A stretch of 64,000 nt of DNA from Candidatus Phycosocius spiralis. GTDB lineage: Bacteria; Pseudomonadota; Alphaproteobacteria; Caulobacterales; Aquidulcibacteraceae. The position numbers and the translations under genes are program-made. Shown here one piece after another: positions 1-9,068 of this stretch. The notes under the pieces are model-generated. The model made no database searches and had not been told where the DNA came from. It saw nothing but the letters and a program-made list of their open reading frames with translations. Location of the stretch: the NCBI RefSeq assembly GCF_030158815.1, contig NZ_BPFZ01000012.1, positions 1 to 64,000 of the forward strand. The letters are read 5' to 3'. Every line of letters begins with the position of its first letter. Position 1 is the stretch's first letter.

Positions 1-150
1 AAGTAGTTTGTGCAAAAGGCATGGATAAGAACTGATAAACAGCTTGAGAAATCCAGGTGGCTCATGCAGGGATTTTGCTTGATATAAACAATCCACATGA
101 CTTCTACCTACTGAATCAAGAATCTAACTTTTATAAAGAAGGGTACCGTT
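1..150. other. Upstream region of hemE, possible edge of the replication origin
   Basis: The stretch is non-coding as far as I can see. It holds two 7-of-9 matches to the DnaA box consensus TTATCCACA: one on the minus strand at 20-28 (TTATCCATG) and one on the plus strand at 89-97 (CAATCCACA). In Caulobacter the chromosomal origin abuts hemE, and the par block 28 kb away fits an origin-proximal position. Both boxes are imperfect and the rest of any origin would lie left of the window, so this is an inference. A purine-rich GAAGGG at 137-142 is the likely ribosome binding site of hemE. Confidence 0.3.
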
Positions 151-1227
151 TTGAGTGATGTCGCCTACCCCTTATCTCATGCACAGGCCAAAAGCAGCAC
201 AACAAAGAGCGCTCTGGTTCGTACTCTATTAGGCGAAAAACAAGCAAGTCCACCGATTTGGTTGATGCGCCAAGCTGGACGCCACCTTCCAGAATATCGT
301 GAGCTTCGTTCTAAAAATAAAAGCTTTTTAGACTTTTGTTATGCCCCAGCCGCCGCTGCAGAAGCAACTTTACAACCTATAAGACGCTATCCAGTTGATG
401 CTGCGATCATTTTTTCAGATATACTCGTGGTTCCTCATGCGCTTGGCCGTGATGTCAGTTTTTCTGATGGCGAAGGCCCGCGATTGTCGCCCTTGGCAGG
501 GTCCCAAGACATCGCACGATTGGATATGTCACGCCTTGAAACCCGGCTTACCCCAGTCTATGAAGCGATTGAGCGGGTTCGTGGTGAAATGGAGACTAGT
601 CGAGCTTTGATTGGCTTTGCTGGTGCACCATGGACTTTGGCGACCTATATGATCCAAGGCCGCGGTGGGGAGCGTGATCTTGCACGCGCATATGCTTATC
701 AAAACCCACAATTAACCCTAAATTTATTAGAAGTGTTAGCCCAAGCAGTCGGGCAACATTTGATCGCCCAAGTTAAAGCCGGTGCTGACGCGTTACAGAT
801 TTTTGAATCATGGGCCGAAGATATTCCGAGCCATTTGTTTACAGAAATCGTGACTAAGCCAATCGCAAAAGTAGTTGAAATTGTGCGCGAAACTTATCCA
901 GAAGTTCCCATCATTGGTTTTCCACGCGGCGCTAGTCACCGGGCTGGCCAGTTTCATCGCGAAACTGGCGTTAATGGTATTGGTTTGGACATTGCTGCCG
1001 ATTTGGATCAAGCACGAACAAACGTGGGGCCAAATGTTTGTTTACAAGGAAATCTAGATCCTATGGTTTTGATGGCTGGCGGGGATAGGCTTGACCAAGC
1101 TGTGGATGTTATTCTTGCCGCAGCGAAGAGCGGACCACATATCTTCAATCTCGGACATGGCGTTGTCCCTTCAACACCGATCTCACACGTGGAATTCGTC
1201 ATGCACAAAGTCAAAGCTAGCGGATGA
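151..1227 (+). CDS. hemE: Uroporphyrinogen decarboxylase (TTG start)
   Basis: This cytosolic enzyme removes the four acetate carboxyls of uroporphyrinogen III to give coproporphyrinogen III in haem synthesis. The 358-residue length is normal. Residues 37-50 carry the first family signature (WLMRQAGRHLPEYR), Asp90 in IIFSD is the expected catalytic aspartate, and GFAGAPWTLATYM at 154-168 is the second signature. The start is TTG, chosen because GAAGGG lies 8 bases upstream and no in-frame ATG precedes the conserved region. It is followed on the same strand by hemH and hemJ, so it heads a haem cluster. Identity is secure. Confidence 0.97.
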   Translation: MSDVAYPLSHAQAKSSTTKSALVRTLLGEKQASPPIWLMRQAGRHLPEYRELRSKNKSFLDFCYAPAAAAEATLQPIRRYPVDAAIIFSDILVVPHALGRDVSFSDGEGPRLSPLAGSQDIARLDMSRLETRLTPVYEAIERVRGEMETSRALIGFAGAPWTLATYMIQGRGGERDLARAYAYQNPQLTLNLLEVLAQAVGQHLIAQVKAGADALQIFESWAEDIPSHLFTEIVTKPIAKVVEIVRETYPEVPIIGFPRGASHRAGQFHRETGVNGIGLDIAADLDQARTNVGPNVCLQGNLDPMVLMAGGDRLDQAVDVILAAAKSGPHIFNLGHGVVPSTPISHVEFVMHKVKASG

Positions 1228-1296
1228 ATAGGCCCCACCATTCTTTTATCTCTCGACATTCATTTGTCACACGATCAAATAGGTAAACCAACCATT

Positions 1297-2343
1297 ATGG
1301 GTCAGAAAATTGCCATTGTCCTGTTTAATCTGGGTGGTCCAGATGGCCCAAAATCGGTACAACCTTTTTTAAAGAATCTCTTTTCTGATCCAGCAATTAT
1401 TCGCGCGCCCGCACCTATTCGCTGGTTTTTAGCTCAATTTATTTCTATGTTGCGGGCGAAATCTGCACGGGCCAATTATGCCAAAATGGGGGGTGGATCG
1501 CCACTCCTACCTGAAACCCAAGCCCAAGGTGAAGCAATCCTCAAGGCGCTGCAGGCGCGGCCAGGTTATGGCGATGCTGAATTTAAAATCGTCTTGGCGA
1601 TGCGTTATTGGAAGCCTTTTGTAAAAGATGCGGTTTGTGCCGTTAAAGCCTTTAATCCCGACCAAATCGTTCTATTGCCACTTTACCCTCAGTTTTCCAC
1701 GACCACGACGAATTCTTCCCTTGAGGCTTGGAAAAAAGCTGGCGGTGGGCCCGCTAAATTGATTTGTTGTTACCCGGACGCACCAGGGTTCATTGAGGCC
1801 CACGCTCAAGCGGTCATGGAAGCTTGGGAAGCGGGCGGACGACCAAAGCGGTTACGCGTTCTATGGTCCGCGCATGGCTTGCCCAAAAAAATCATCGATG
1901 ATGGCGATCCCTATCAAAAGCAGGTTGAAGAAACAGTTGCGGCTGTAAAACCCTTATTGCCTGATCATTTTGAGCATGTAACTTGCTATCAATCCCGCGT
2001 GGGGCCTGTGGAATGGATAGGGCCTGCCACCGAAACCGAGATTGAGCGGGCTGGTGCCGATCGGATTGGCATTATCGTCGTGCCGATTGCATTTGTGTCT
2101 GAACATATTGAGACTTTGGTGGAATTAGATGATGAGTATAAGGAAGTTGCCCATCATGTTGGGGTGCCCTTTTATCTGCGGGCAGCGGCATTGGGAACAA
2201 GACCAGTGTTTATTCAAGAACTCGCACGTCTCACAACCGACCTATTAGACAGTTCCGACTCTATCCTCGCTGCACGAACAGGCGGTTGTGTCGTGGCGTG
2301 CCCAGCCTGCCCGCGAGCGGCCTTTGGTGGGTGCGCTGCATGA
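1297..2343 (+). CDS. hemH: Ferrochelatase, probably a [2Fe-2S] type
   Basis: Inserts ferrous iron into protoporphyrin IX, the last step of haem synthesis. I start it at ATG 1297 (348 residues), which gives the usual N-terminus MGQKIAIVLFNLGGPDGP; an in-frame TTG at 1264 would add 11 residues. The catalytic histidine sits in WSAHGLP at about residue 193. The C-terminus is Cys-rich: C331, C335 and C338 (C-x3-C-x2-C), with a further C346. A Cys pair lies at 157-158. This resembles the ligand arrangement known for the [2Fe-2S] cluster of the Caulobacter enzyme, so a cluster is likely. The stop overlaps the hemJ start (ATGA). Confidence 0.96.
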   Translation: MGQKIAIVLFNLGGPDGPKSVQPFLKNLFSDPAIIRAPAPIRWFLAQFISMLRAKSARANYAKMGGGSPLLPETQAQGEAILKALQARPGYGDAEFKIVLAMRYWKPFVKDAVCAVKAFNPDQIVLLPLYPQFSTTTTNSSLEAWKKAGGGPAKLICCYPDAPGFIEAHAQAVMEAWEAGGRPKRLRVLWSAHGLPKKIIDDGDPYQKQVEETVAAVKPLLPDHFEHVTCYQSRVGPVEWIGPATETEIERAGADRIGIIVVPIAFVSEHIETLVELDDEYKEVAHHVGVPFYLRAAALGTRPVFIQELARLTTDLLDSSDSILAARTGGCVVACPACPRAAFGGCAA

Positions 2344-2795
2344 GCGCATGGATAAGTGCCCATTATGAAGTTTTCCGTGCCTTGCACATCATTGCGGTGA
2401 TCGCTTGGATGGCGGGTCTCATGTATTTGCCTAGATTATTTGTCTATCATTCGACAGCAGCGCCCAGTGGCGAGCTGGACCGACAATTGATCGTTATGGA
2501 GGGCCGTCTGCATCGCGGGATTATGATCCCCGCCATGTTGGTGGTTTGGCTCTTAGGCATATGCCTGATGGTTGGACGGGAAGGCTTTGATCTCTTGGCC
2601 CACACTTGGATGCAAATAAAGCTGGCGATGGTGACAGCAATCACGGCCCTTGATCATCTGTATCTGCGGTGGCGAAAAGCATTTGCTCGCGGTGAGCGGC
2701 CACTCAATCATGTGTCCTTTCGGTTTTTGAACGAGTTGCCTTTTGTTTTCATGATCATTGCTGTCTTTATGGTGGTTCTAGAACCTTTTTCCTGA
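2340..2795 (+). CDS. hemJ: Protoporphyrinogen IX oxidase, HemJ type
   Basis: A 151-residue integral membrane protein that oxidises protoporphyrinogen IX to protoporphyrin IX, supplying the ferrochelatase encoded just upstream. The start at ATG 2340 overlaps the hemH stop by ATGA, implying translational coupling; the open frame extends further up but only inside hemH. Conserved HALHII-type features are visible as FRALHIIAVIAWMAGLMYLPRLF in the first membrane segment, with the conserved His, and a second conserved stretch around the basic loop YLRWRKAF. Three further hydrophobic segments follow. The hemE-hemH-hemJ-rho order is common in alphaproteobacteria. Confidence 0.93.
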   Translation: MSAWISAHYEVFRALHIIAVIAWMAGLMYLPRLFVYHSTAAPSGELDRQLIVMEGRLHRGIMIPAMLVVWLLGICLMVGREGFDLLAHTWMQIKLAMVTAITALDHLYLRWRKAFARGERPLNHVSFRFLNELPFVFMIIAVFMVVLEPFS

Positions 2796-2801
2796 GTTGG
2801 C

Positions 2802-2862
2802 ATCTTGACCAGACGCGCGATTATGGTCATGTGAATTCAGGTCAAGATCACCACAAGGTGAT
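2802..2862 (+). promoter_or_regulatory. Structured leader upstream of rho
   Basis: Between hemJ and rho a 9-base inverted repeat (ATCTTGACC at 2802-2810 and GGTCAAGAT at 2840-2848) overlaps a second small hairpin (ATCACC, loop ACAA, GGTGAT at 2847-2862), so the two structures are mutually exclusive over 2847-2848. rho genes are often autoregulated through their leader, and this could be part of such control. The link is inferred from position only. Confidence 0.3.
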
Positions 2863-2932
2863 TGGTTGCGCCGTTTTAGCCGCGGCAGTCCTGCCAAGTC
2901 GGTTTTCATCCTAGTTTTTTTGAGGCCCTGAC

Positions 2933-4228
2933 ATGTCAGAGGAATTGTTGATCGACGCGCCGCCCCGTCGCTCTACGTTACAAGAATTAAAGACCCGAAC
3001 CCCTACTGAATTAGTGGTCTTGGCAGAATCGCTTGAGATTGACGGCGCGTCGAACCTTCGCACGCAAGACCTCTTATTTGCGATCTTAAAAGCCCAAGCA
3101 GAGCGGGGATCGGAAATCGGCGGTGGCGGTGTATTAGAGGTCCTCTCTGATGGCTTTGGATTTTTGCGGTCTCCTGAATCAAACTATCTCTCTGGACCCG
3201 ATGATATCTACGTATCGCCCCAACAAATCCGCCGCCATGGCTTGCGCACAGGCGACACGGTAGAAGGGCCAGTCAAGGCCCCTAAGGACGGAGAGCGCTA
3301 TTTTGCCCTCTCTAAAGTGGATGTGATTAATTTTACCGATCCAGAACAAGCCCGCCATAAAGTAAATTTTGATAACCTCACCCCACTTTACCCCGATGAA
3401 CGCTTGCATCTTGAAATACAAGATCCAACACGCAAGGATCGAACGGGTCGGGTGATTGATATAGTGTCACCCATCGGCAAAGGGCAGCGTGCTTTGATTG
3501 TCGCGCCACCGCGTACTGGTAAAACTGTTATTCTTCAAAATGTCGCTAAATCAATCGAAATCAATCATCCTGAGGTCTATCTCATCGTGCTTTTGATCGA
3601 TGAACGCCCTGAAGAAGTCACCGATATGAAACGCTCTGTAAAGGGTGAAGTGGTATCTTCCACTTTTGACGAACCTGCCACCCGCCACGTACAAGTCGCT
3701 GAAATGGTGATTGAGAAGGCTAAGCGCCTCGCTGAACATGGCCGCGATGTCGTGATATTGTTGGATTCAATCACTCGTTTGGGTCGGGCCTATAATACGG
3801 TGGTCCCGTCCTCTGGCAAGGTGTTGACCGGGGGTGTGGACGCCAATGCGCTTCAACGACCAAAGCGTTTTTTTGGTGCGGCGCGAAATCTGGAAGAAGG
3901 CGGCTCTTTGACCATCATCGCAACGGCTTTGATTGAAACCGGCTCGCGCATGGATGAAGTTATATTTGAGGAGTTCAAAGGCACAGGCAATTCGGAAATT
4001 ATTTTAGATAGGAAAGTTTCCGATAAAAGGGTCTTTCCGGCCATTGATATCATCAAATCGGGTACTCGGAAAGAAGAGCTATTAGTGCCAAAGGAACATT
4101 TGCCAAAAATGTATATGTTAAGGCGGATATTAAACCCAATGGGTACCATGGATGCGATGGAATTTTTGTTGGACAAGCTCAAACAGACCAAGAACAACGA
4201 CGAATTTTTCCAAAGTATGAATACATAA
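2933..4228 (+). CDS. rho: Transcription termination factor Rho
   Basis: Hexameric RNA-dependent ATPase and helicase that ends transcription at Rho-dependent sites. The 431-residue protein has the expected order: an N-terminal helical domain (1-60), a cold-shock-like RNA-binding fold with the RNP1-type motif GFGFLR at 74-79, and a RecA-like ATPase with Walker A APPRTGKT at 191-198 and Walker [14 protein letters not shown]. The Q-loop and R-loop regions ([30 protein letters not shown]) are present. The start ATG 2933 gives the normal N-terminus. The gene follows hemJ after 137 bases that can fold. Confidence 0.98.
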   Translation: MSEELLIDAPPRRSTLQELKTRTPTELVVLAESLEIDGASNLRTQDLLFAILKAQAERGSEIGGGGVLEVLSDGFGFLRSPESNYLSGPDDIYVSPQQIRRHGLRTGDTVEGPVKAPKDGERYFALSKVDVINFTDPEQARHKVNFDNLTPLYPDERLHLEIQDPTRKDRTGRVIDIVSPIGKGQRALIVAPPRTGKTVILQNVAKSIEINHPEVYLIVLLIDERPEEVTDMKRSVKGEVVSSTFDEPATRHVQVAEMVIEKAKRLAEHGRDVVILLDSITRLGRAYNTVVPSSGKVLTGGVDANALQRPKRFFGAARNLEEGGSLTIIATALIETGSRMDEVIFEEFKGTGNSEIILDRKVSDKRVFPAIDIIKSGTRKEELLVPKEHLPKMYMLRRILNPMGTMDAMEFLLDKLKQTKNNDEFFQSMNT

Positions 4229-4293
4229 GATTAACCACTCTGTGTTCCATTATCTGTGTCATTGGATAAGGTAGATTGCATTAGGATGGGGAG

Positions 4294-4749
4294 ATGGCCA
4301 TACGTTACACTCTACTGAGTTTGATCAGTATTCTGGGGCCAGTACTTGGCATTGGCATGAGCGCGTGCACGCCAAAGGATCCTTTAGCACATTTAACACA
4401 GGAAGATCGTGAATATCTTTTTGCTGGCCCTAAAACCAATGCAGCTTTCTTGGGTCAACCGGGTGATGGCGGGCCCATTGCCTGCAACCCAGACAGAATG
4501 TCTCAAGGCTATGTATTGATTGATGCGCCTAAGGCTTGGTGGCTCGATAGTATTCGCCCCACTGGGACAGAGAGGCACAAAATACTTCGCGTTGAAACGA
4601 CTGCTGATGGTTTTGACATAACTGCTCAAAACGCCATTGGGGTTTCTTTTCATCTATTGATAGAACAGCGCGGCAGAAAAAAAGCCGAAATCTCATGGGA
4701 CGGCGCACCAGCTGAAAGCTATATTCGTTGCCCGGGCATGCCATCATAA
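4294..4749 (+). CDS. Hypothetical small lipoprotein
   Basis: A 151-residue protein I do not recognise. Its N-terminus is a hydrophobic signal (residues 5-24) ending in GMSAC, an acceptable lipobox with the lipid-carrying Cys at about 25, so it is probably anchored in the envelope. The mature part has two more Cys (IACNP, IRCPG) that could form a disulphide, and no obvious catalytic motif. A GGGGAG element lies just before the ATG. It follows rho by 65 bases and faces a convergent SDR-like gene whose stop is 12 bases away. Confidence 0.7.
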   Translation: MAIRYTLLSLISILGPVLGIGMSACTPKDPLAHLTQEDREYLFAGPKTNAAFLGQPGDGGPIACNPDRMSQGYVLIDAPKAWWLDSIRPTGTERHKILRVETTADGFDITAQNAIGVSFHLLIEQRGRKKAEISWDGAPAESYIRCPGMPS

Positions 4750-4761
4750 AGGGTAGAAATC

Positions 4762-5436
4762 TTAAAGGCTTTTACGACGAAATGCGCCGACACCAATGCC
4801 ACCTGGTACGAATAGATCACATTTTCCACGGCTTATTCCCCACAAGGTCGCAGCAATCACTTCTTCATCGCGCACCATTTTGCCGGGCTTGGGAGGGATA
4901 TTATAGCCAACCAAAACAGACTTTAAACCATCCTTGCGACTAGATTGCGCCAGATGCAACCCCCGCTTGGCAAATTGGCAGGCTGACCAGATGGCGGCCT
5001 CAGGCTTGGGAGACCATGCTTCATCGCTGACAAATTGCACACTTGTTACATGCGCATAGGCACCAAGCTTCAACTTAAGGTCACTTGTGCAAGCATGCAT
5101 GCCAAGCGCTACCCCACCTACACAAGTCGCCAACAGCGTAGCGCTATCTAGGTGATCTCTAGGGTTGGGACTGGCGCAATGAAATAATAGGTCTAATGGG
5201 CCAAATAGTTCTTGGATACTGGCTAAAGCATTCGTCCACATCGCGGCGTCTGAAACATCTAAACCTAGCGCTAAACCACCCACTTTCGCCGCTGTTGCGC
5301 GGGCTTTTGTCAAATCAAAATCACTTACGATCACTTTAGATCCGCCTTGGGCCAAGGCTAAGCACAAGGCGTTGCCAAACTTTCCACCGCCACCGGTTAC
5401 TAGCGCAGTTTTTCCTGAATAATTATATAGTTTCAT
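4762..5436 (-). CDS. SDR-family protein lacking the catalytic tyrosine
   Basis: A 224-residue Rossmann-fold protein of the short-chain dehydrogenase family. The nucleotide-binding motif TGGGGKFG lies at 14-21 and an acidic Asp39 follows strand 2, suggesting NAD preference. The catalytic YxxxK site is altered: Ser132 and Lys157 can be aligned, but the tyrosine position is Cys153 (CQFAK). The third typical motif NAG is replaced by CASPN. It may therefore be a binding or regulatory protein, or use different chemistry. It overlaps the upstream small membrane gene by ATGA, so the two are probably co-translated. The substrate is unknown. Confidence 0.75.
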   Translation of the reverse strand: MKLYNYSGKTALVTGGGGKFGNALCLALAQGGSKVIVSDFDLTKARATAAKVGGLALGLDVSDAAMWTNALASIQELFGPLDLLFHCASPNPRDHLDSATLLATCVGGVALGMHACTSDLKLKLGAYAHVTSVQFVSDEAWSPKPEAAIWSACQFAKRGLHLAQSSRKDGLKSVLVGYNIPPKPGKMVRDEEVIAATLWGISRGKCDLFVPGGIGVGAFRRKSL

Positions 5437-5639
5437 AAAGGGTGGGATTTAAGCCAAAAACCAACCATCAAAAGGATAATTGCAATGAATTGCACCAATA
5501 CACGTAACCGCATCAGTTGATTTGAGCGGGTCCGCGCTTTATCGCCCGTTATCGCAAGGTTTGCGATCCCGATGACCAGGACCACTAAAACAGAGGCCAT
5601 AGCAACGAAAATAGCGAGATTAATCGGGGTCCATGACAT
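5433..5639 (-). CDS. HIG1-domain-like twin transmembrane protein
   Basis: A 68-residue protein with two membrane helices (about 8-30 and 46-63) joined by a polar loop containing KARTRSNQLMRLRVLVQ. This arrangement and the NxLMRxRVxxQ core match the HIG1 (hypoxia-induced) family, whose bacterial members are small inner-membrane proteins, in some cases tied to cytochrome oxidase assembly. The stop overlaps the start of the SDR-like gene downstream by four bases, so the two form a small operon. A function here is not shown by the sequence. Confidence 0.75.
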   Translation of the reverse strand: MSWTPINLAIFVAMASVLVVLVIGIANLAITGDKARTRSNQLMRLRVLVQFIAIILLMVGFWLKSHPL

Positions 5640-5805
5640 TTGGGGACTATAAGTCTTTCAACTTCATCCGGCAATCATAGGACACTGTCTGTTTGGGCTT
5701 AAGGTGTGGCACTAGGATGATCTTTGCTGAAATGAACAGAAATCGATCAAAAGATGAAACAATCACCACACCCCATCCCAGTTTCCTTCATTAAGATCGA
5801 ACGTG

Positions 5806-8800
5806 TTATTCCGCTGCTGCCTGGCTGGCGCGCCGTTCAACTTCTTCTTTTAGCGCTAATGCACGATCTTCGGACGAAACCGTAGGCACCTTAGAAAAGA
5901 AGCGTTTTAACCGCTGATCCAAATCATCTATCAGCGTATATACGGCGGGAACAAAAATCAGACTCAAAACGGTTGAGAGTGTGAGTCCGCCAATCACAGC
6001 AATCGCCATACCGTGCCGGAAAGCACCAGCCCCGGCAGTTGTTAGGGCCGCAGGGACCATACCAGCGATCATCGCGATCGTCGTCATGATAATCGGCCGT
6101 GACCGTTTGCGTGCTGCATCGATCAATGCTTCATGACGGGGTACACCCCGATGTTGGGCTTCGATCACGAAGTCAACAAGCAGGATCGAGTTTTTGATGA
6201 CGATCCCGATCAACATCAGCAAACCAATCATCACGGGTAGTGACATGGGTTCTTGAACCAATCCAAGCGCTATAAAGGCACCTGCAGGGGCGAGCAAAAT
6301 GACCGACAAAATAGTGATCGGATGCAGGAAGTCCTTGAATAGAAGCACTAAAACACAATAGATCAGCAATATACCCAGTCCGACAGCACTGCCGAACTGT
6401 CCAAACATGTCGCCCAATTCTTCGGCGTCCCCGTCGGGTTTGACGGTTACACCGGGGCCGGGATTTTTATAGAAATCTTCCTTGGCTAATTCTTCTAAAG
6501 CTGGACCCAATTGCTTGTTAGCTGTTAGACCTGAAGAAATGGTGACGACACGTTGACGCCCCTCTCGCGTGATCCGCGCTTCACCACCACCAAATTCAAT
6601 GTCAGCGACTGCAGTCAAAGGCACTGTTTGCCCAGTGGCAGTTCCTACACGTAAAGCGCCGATCGCCTCTATATCAGCCCGATTTTCGCGAGCTAAGCGA
6701 ACCAGAATTGGAATTTGGCGTTCGCCAGCATTGAATTTAGCCAAGTTAAGCTCGATATCGCCGGTTGTGGCTAAACGTGCGGCCGTTGCAATTTCAGAAA
6801 TCGATACGCCAAGGCGAGCTGCCTCTTCCCGGCGCGGGATGATATGGAGTTCTGGCCGAGTTAAATCGGCAGTTGAGCGCAAATCTACTGCCCATTGTTT
6901 TTTGCGCATCTCACGCATGACTCGCGCAGTCGCTGTGGCTAAGGCATCTGGGTCATCGGAAGTGAGGTTGATGGATAGCCCGCCAGAGCCCCAGCCACCA
7001 CCAAAGCGCGCCCGGATTCCTGGAACTTTACCAACTTCACCGCGCAACACACCTTCGTATTCTTGCTGAGAAATTGAGCGGTGCTTCCGCTCGATCAACG
7101 AGATAAAATAAGTGGCCCCAGTTAAATCGCCATTAACGCTTTGTACCACGGATTTTGTTTCGGGCCGGTTCATGACAATAGCGGCCACTTCGCGCGCACG
7201 CGCATCCGCCTCGTCCGGCGACAATCCGGGGGGCAAATCAATCCGCATTTGAACGAAGCCTTGATCGATCGTTGGGGTAAATGTTTTCGGGGCAAGACTT
7301 AACATCATGATGGAAAGGATCATGACAGATACACCAATCCCAACTGTTTTCCACCGATTGCGCAAGGCCATTTCCAAAAAGGCAATATAGCGTTTGCCTG
7401 CTTCGCCCTCTTCTTCAGGGGGCGAGCGGGTAAGAATAAAGGCAGCAAGGAGTGGCGTAATTAAGCGGGCCACAAGCAGTGAAAACAACACCGCTACTGC
7501 GACGGTGAGACCGAAGCTTTTGAAAAACTGACCAACAATGCCCGTCATAAACGAAACGGGCGCAAACACCGCTACAAGGGTTCCAGTGGTTGCCACAACC
7601 GCTAAGCCAATTTCATCTGCCGCTTCCAGTGCCGCAGCATAGGGAGATTTACCCATGCGAATGTGGCGAACAATATTTTCAATCTCAACGATGGCATCAT
7701 CTACCAAAATACCAGCCACCAAGGCCAATGCGAGCAAGGTTACATCATTGAGCGTAAAACCCAATAAGCCCATCATCCAAAACGTTGGGATGGTTGAAAG
7801 CGGAATGGCAATTGCCGCCAAAAATGTTGCGCGACCATCCTTGATGAGAAAAGTCACAATGCCGAGGATGACGGTGCCAATAGCCAGCAACAAAGTCTTT
7901 GATACATGTACACCACTGGTGGCCTGCACGACCCAGCTTAAGCAAATCAATGCTATGGCGATGATGGCAGCAGCCCCTATAACAGGACGCCATCCCCCGA
8001 GAAAGACCGCCACCACCAAGGTGGCCAATAGTGCCCCCTCAAAGAGCGTCTCCATCGACATATCAAAGCTTTCTTGTACATAATCGGTTGGGGTAAAAAC
8101 CGGTTCAATTACAAGATTGGGATAGGTTTTTTTGAGCTCCTCAACCTTTAACCGTACCGCGTCATAAACTTTTAGTGAGCTTGCGGTTTTTGAGCGTAAT
8201 ACTTGAAACATAACGACAGGCTGATCATTAAATCGGCCAATGCTGCGCAGCTCACTGGAGCCATCTCTGACATCGGCAATATCGCCCAATCTTACAACGC
8301 GCCCGCTTTCAAGAATAATTGGGGTTTTGCGCAATTCATTTACTGTTTTAGCTGAGCCGATTGCACGGATCGTCTGCTCACCTGAGCCTGATTCAGATCG
8401 TCCTGCTGGCAAATCAATATTCTGCCCGCGTAACGCCCGGCTCACTTGCGATACTGTAGCGCCAAATGCAGTAAGACGGGCAGGGTCAAGATCTACAGTA
8501 ATCTCGCGGTCCGCCCCCCCCCAACGCTCCACCCGGCTGACCCCCTTAACCGACAGCAATTGTCGACTGAACTCACGGTCAATCAACCAAGATATATCCT
8601 CAGTGGCCATATCGGGGCCACGCACCGAATAAATCACCAATGGGTCTTGGTCATTGAAATCGATGCGAGCAACTTGGGGCTCATTGATGCCATCGGGTAA
8701 TTCTGAACGGACCTGGGATACTGCAGCGCGGGCATCATCCACCGCTTTTGAGATATCTGTGCCGATCTGCAGCTCAACAAAAGTGGTTGAACTCCCCGTC

Positions 8801-9057
8801 ACCAGCGTGGTGTTCATCGTCTTAACACCTTCGATCGAAGCTAACGCACCTTCAATTTTGGTGGCAATCTGGTTTTCAAGCTCGCTGGGTGCTGCACCTT
8901 GAAGTCCGACTTGGACCGTAAAGGCTGGAAACTCAATATCTGGATTGGAATTGATCGGCAGCTTAAAAAATGCACCTATGCCCATGATGGTTAAGACAAA
9001 AAATAACAAGATTGGGGCAATTGGATTTTTGATCGCCCAAGAAGATATATTGCGCAT
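5806..9057 (-). CDS. RND (HAE1-type) efflux pump permease with extra membrane segment
   Basis: Inner-membrane proton-driven exporter of the AcrB/MexB superfamily, 1083 residues. It shows the first membrane helix at 12-32, the two large periplasmic loops, and the conserved TM4 motif AGILVDDAIVEIEN near 448-461, plus the second-half counterpart GIVIKNSILLVDF. Most relatives have about 1020-1050 residues; here roughly 50 hydrophobic residues (about 358-407) are inserted between GGWR at the end of TM2 and the usual DGRATFLAAIAIPLS segment. The adaptor gene lies 11 bases upstream and a TetR gene before that, forming an operon. Substrates cannot be predicted. Confidence 0.94.
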   Translation of the reverse strand: MRNISSWAIKNPIAPILLFFVLTIMGIGAFFKLPINSNPDIEFPAFTVQVGLQGAAPSELENQIATKIEGALASIEGVKTMNTTLVTGSSTTFVELQIGTDISKAVDDARAAVSQVRSELPDGINEPQVARIDFNDQDPLVIYSVRGPDMATEDISWLIDREFSRQLLSVKGVSRVERWGGADREITVDLDPARLTAFGATVSQVSRALRGQNIDLPAGRSESGSGEQTIRAIGSAKTVNELRKTPIILESGRVVRLGDIADVRDGSSELRSIGRFNDQPVVMFQVLRSKTASSLKVYDAVRLKVEELKKTYPNLVIEPVFTPTDYVQESFDMSMETLFEGALLATLVVAVFLGGWRPVIGAAAIIAIALICLSWVVQATSGVHVSKTLLLAIGTVILGIVTFLIKDGRATFLAAIAIPLSTIPTFWMMGLLGFTLNDVTLLALALVAGILVDDAIVEIENIVRHIRMGKSPYAAALEAADEIGLAVVATTGTLVAVFAPVSFMTGIVGQFFKSFGLTVAVAVLFSLLVARLITPLLAAFILTRSPPEEEGEAGKRYIAFLEMALRNRWKTVGIGVSVMILSIMMLSLAPKTFTPTIDQGFVQMRIDLPPGLSPDEADARAREVAAIVMNRPETKSVVQSVNGDLTGATYFISLIERKHRSISQQEYEGVLRGEVGKVPGIRARFGGGWGSGGLSINLTSDDPDALATATARVMREMRKKQWAVDLRSTADLTRPELHIIPRREEAARLGVSISEIATAARLATTGDIELNLAKFNAGERQIPILVRLARENRADIEAIGALRVGTATGQTVPLTAVADIEFGGGEARITREGRQRVVTISSGLTANKQLGPALEELAKEDFYKNPGPGVTVKPDGDAEELGDMFGQFGSAVGLGILLIYCVLVLLFKDFLHPITILSVILLAPAGAFIALGLVQEPMSLPVMIGLLMLIGIVIKNSILLVDFVIEAQHRGVPRHEALIDAARKRSRPIIMTTIAMIAGMVPAALTTAGAGAFRHGMAIAVIGGLTLSTVLSLIFVPAVYTLIDDLDQRLKRFFSKVPTVSSEDRALALKEEVERRASQAAAE

Positions 9058-9068
9058 GAAGACTTACC

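Noticed and set aside
6569-7069. Long plus-strand frame inside the RND gene
   Set aside because: Shadow of the RND gene in another frame; the RND frame has clear motifs.
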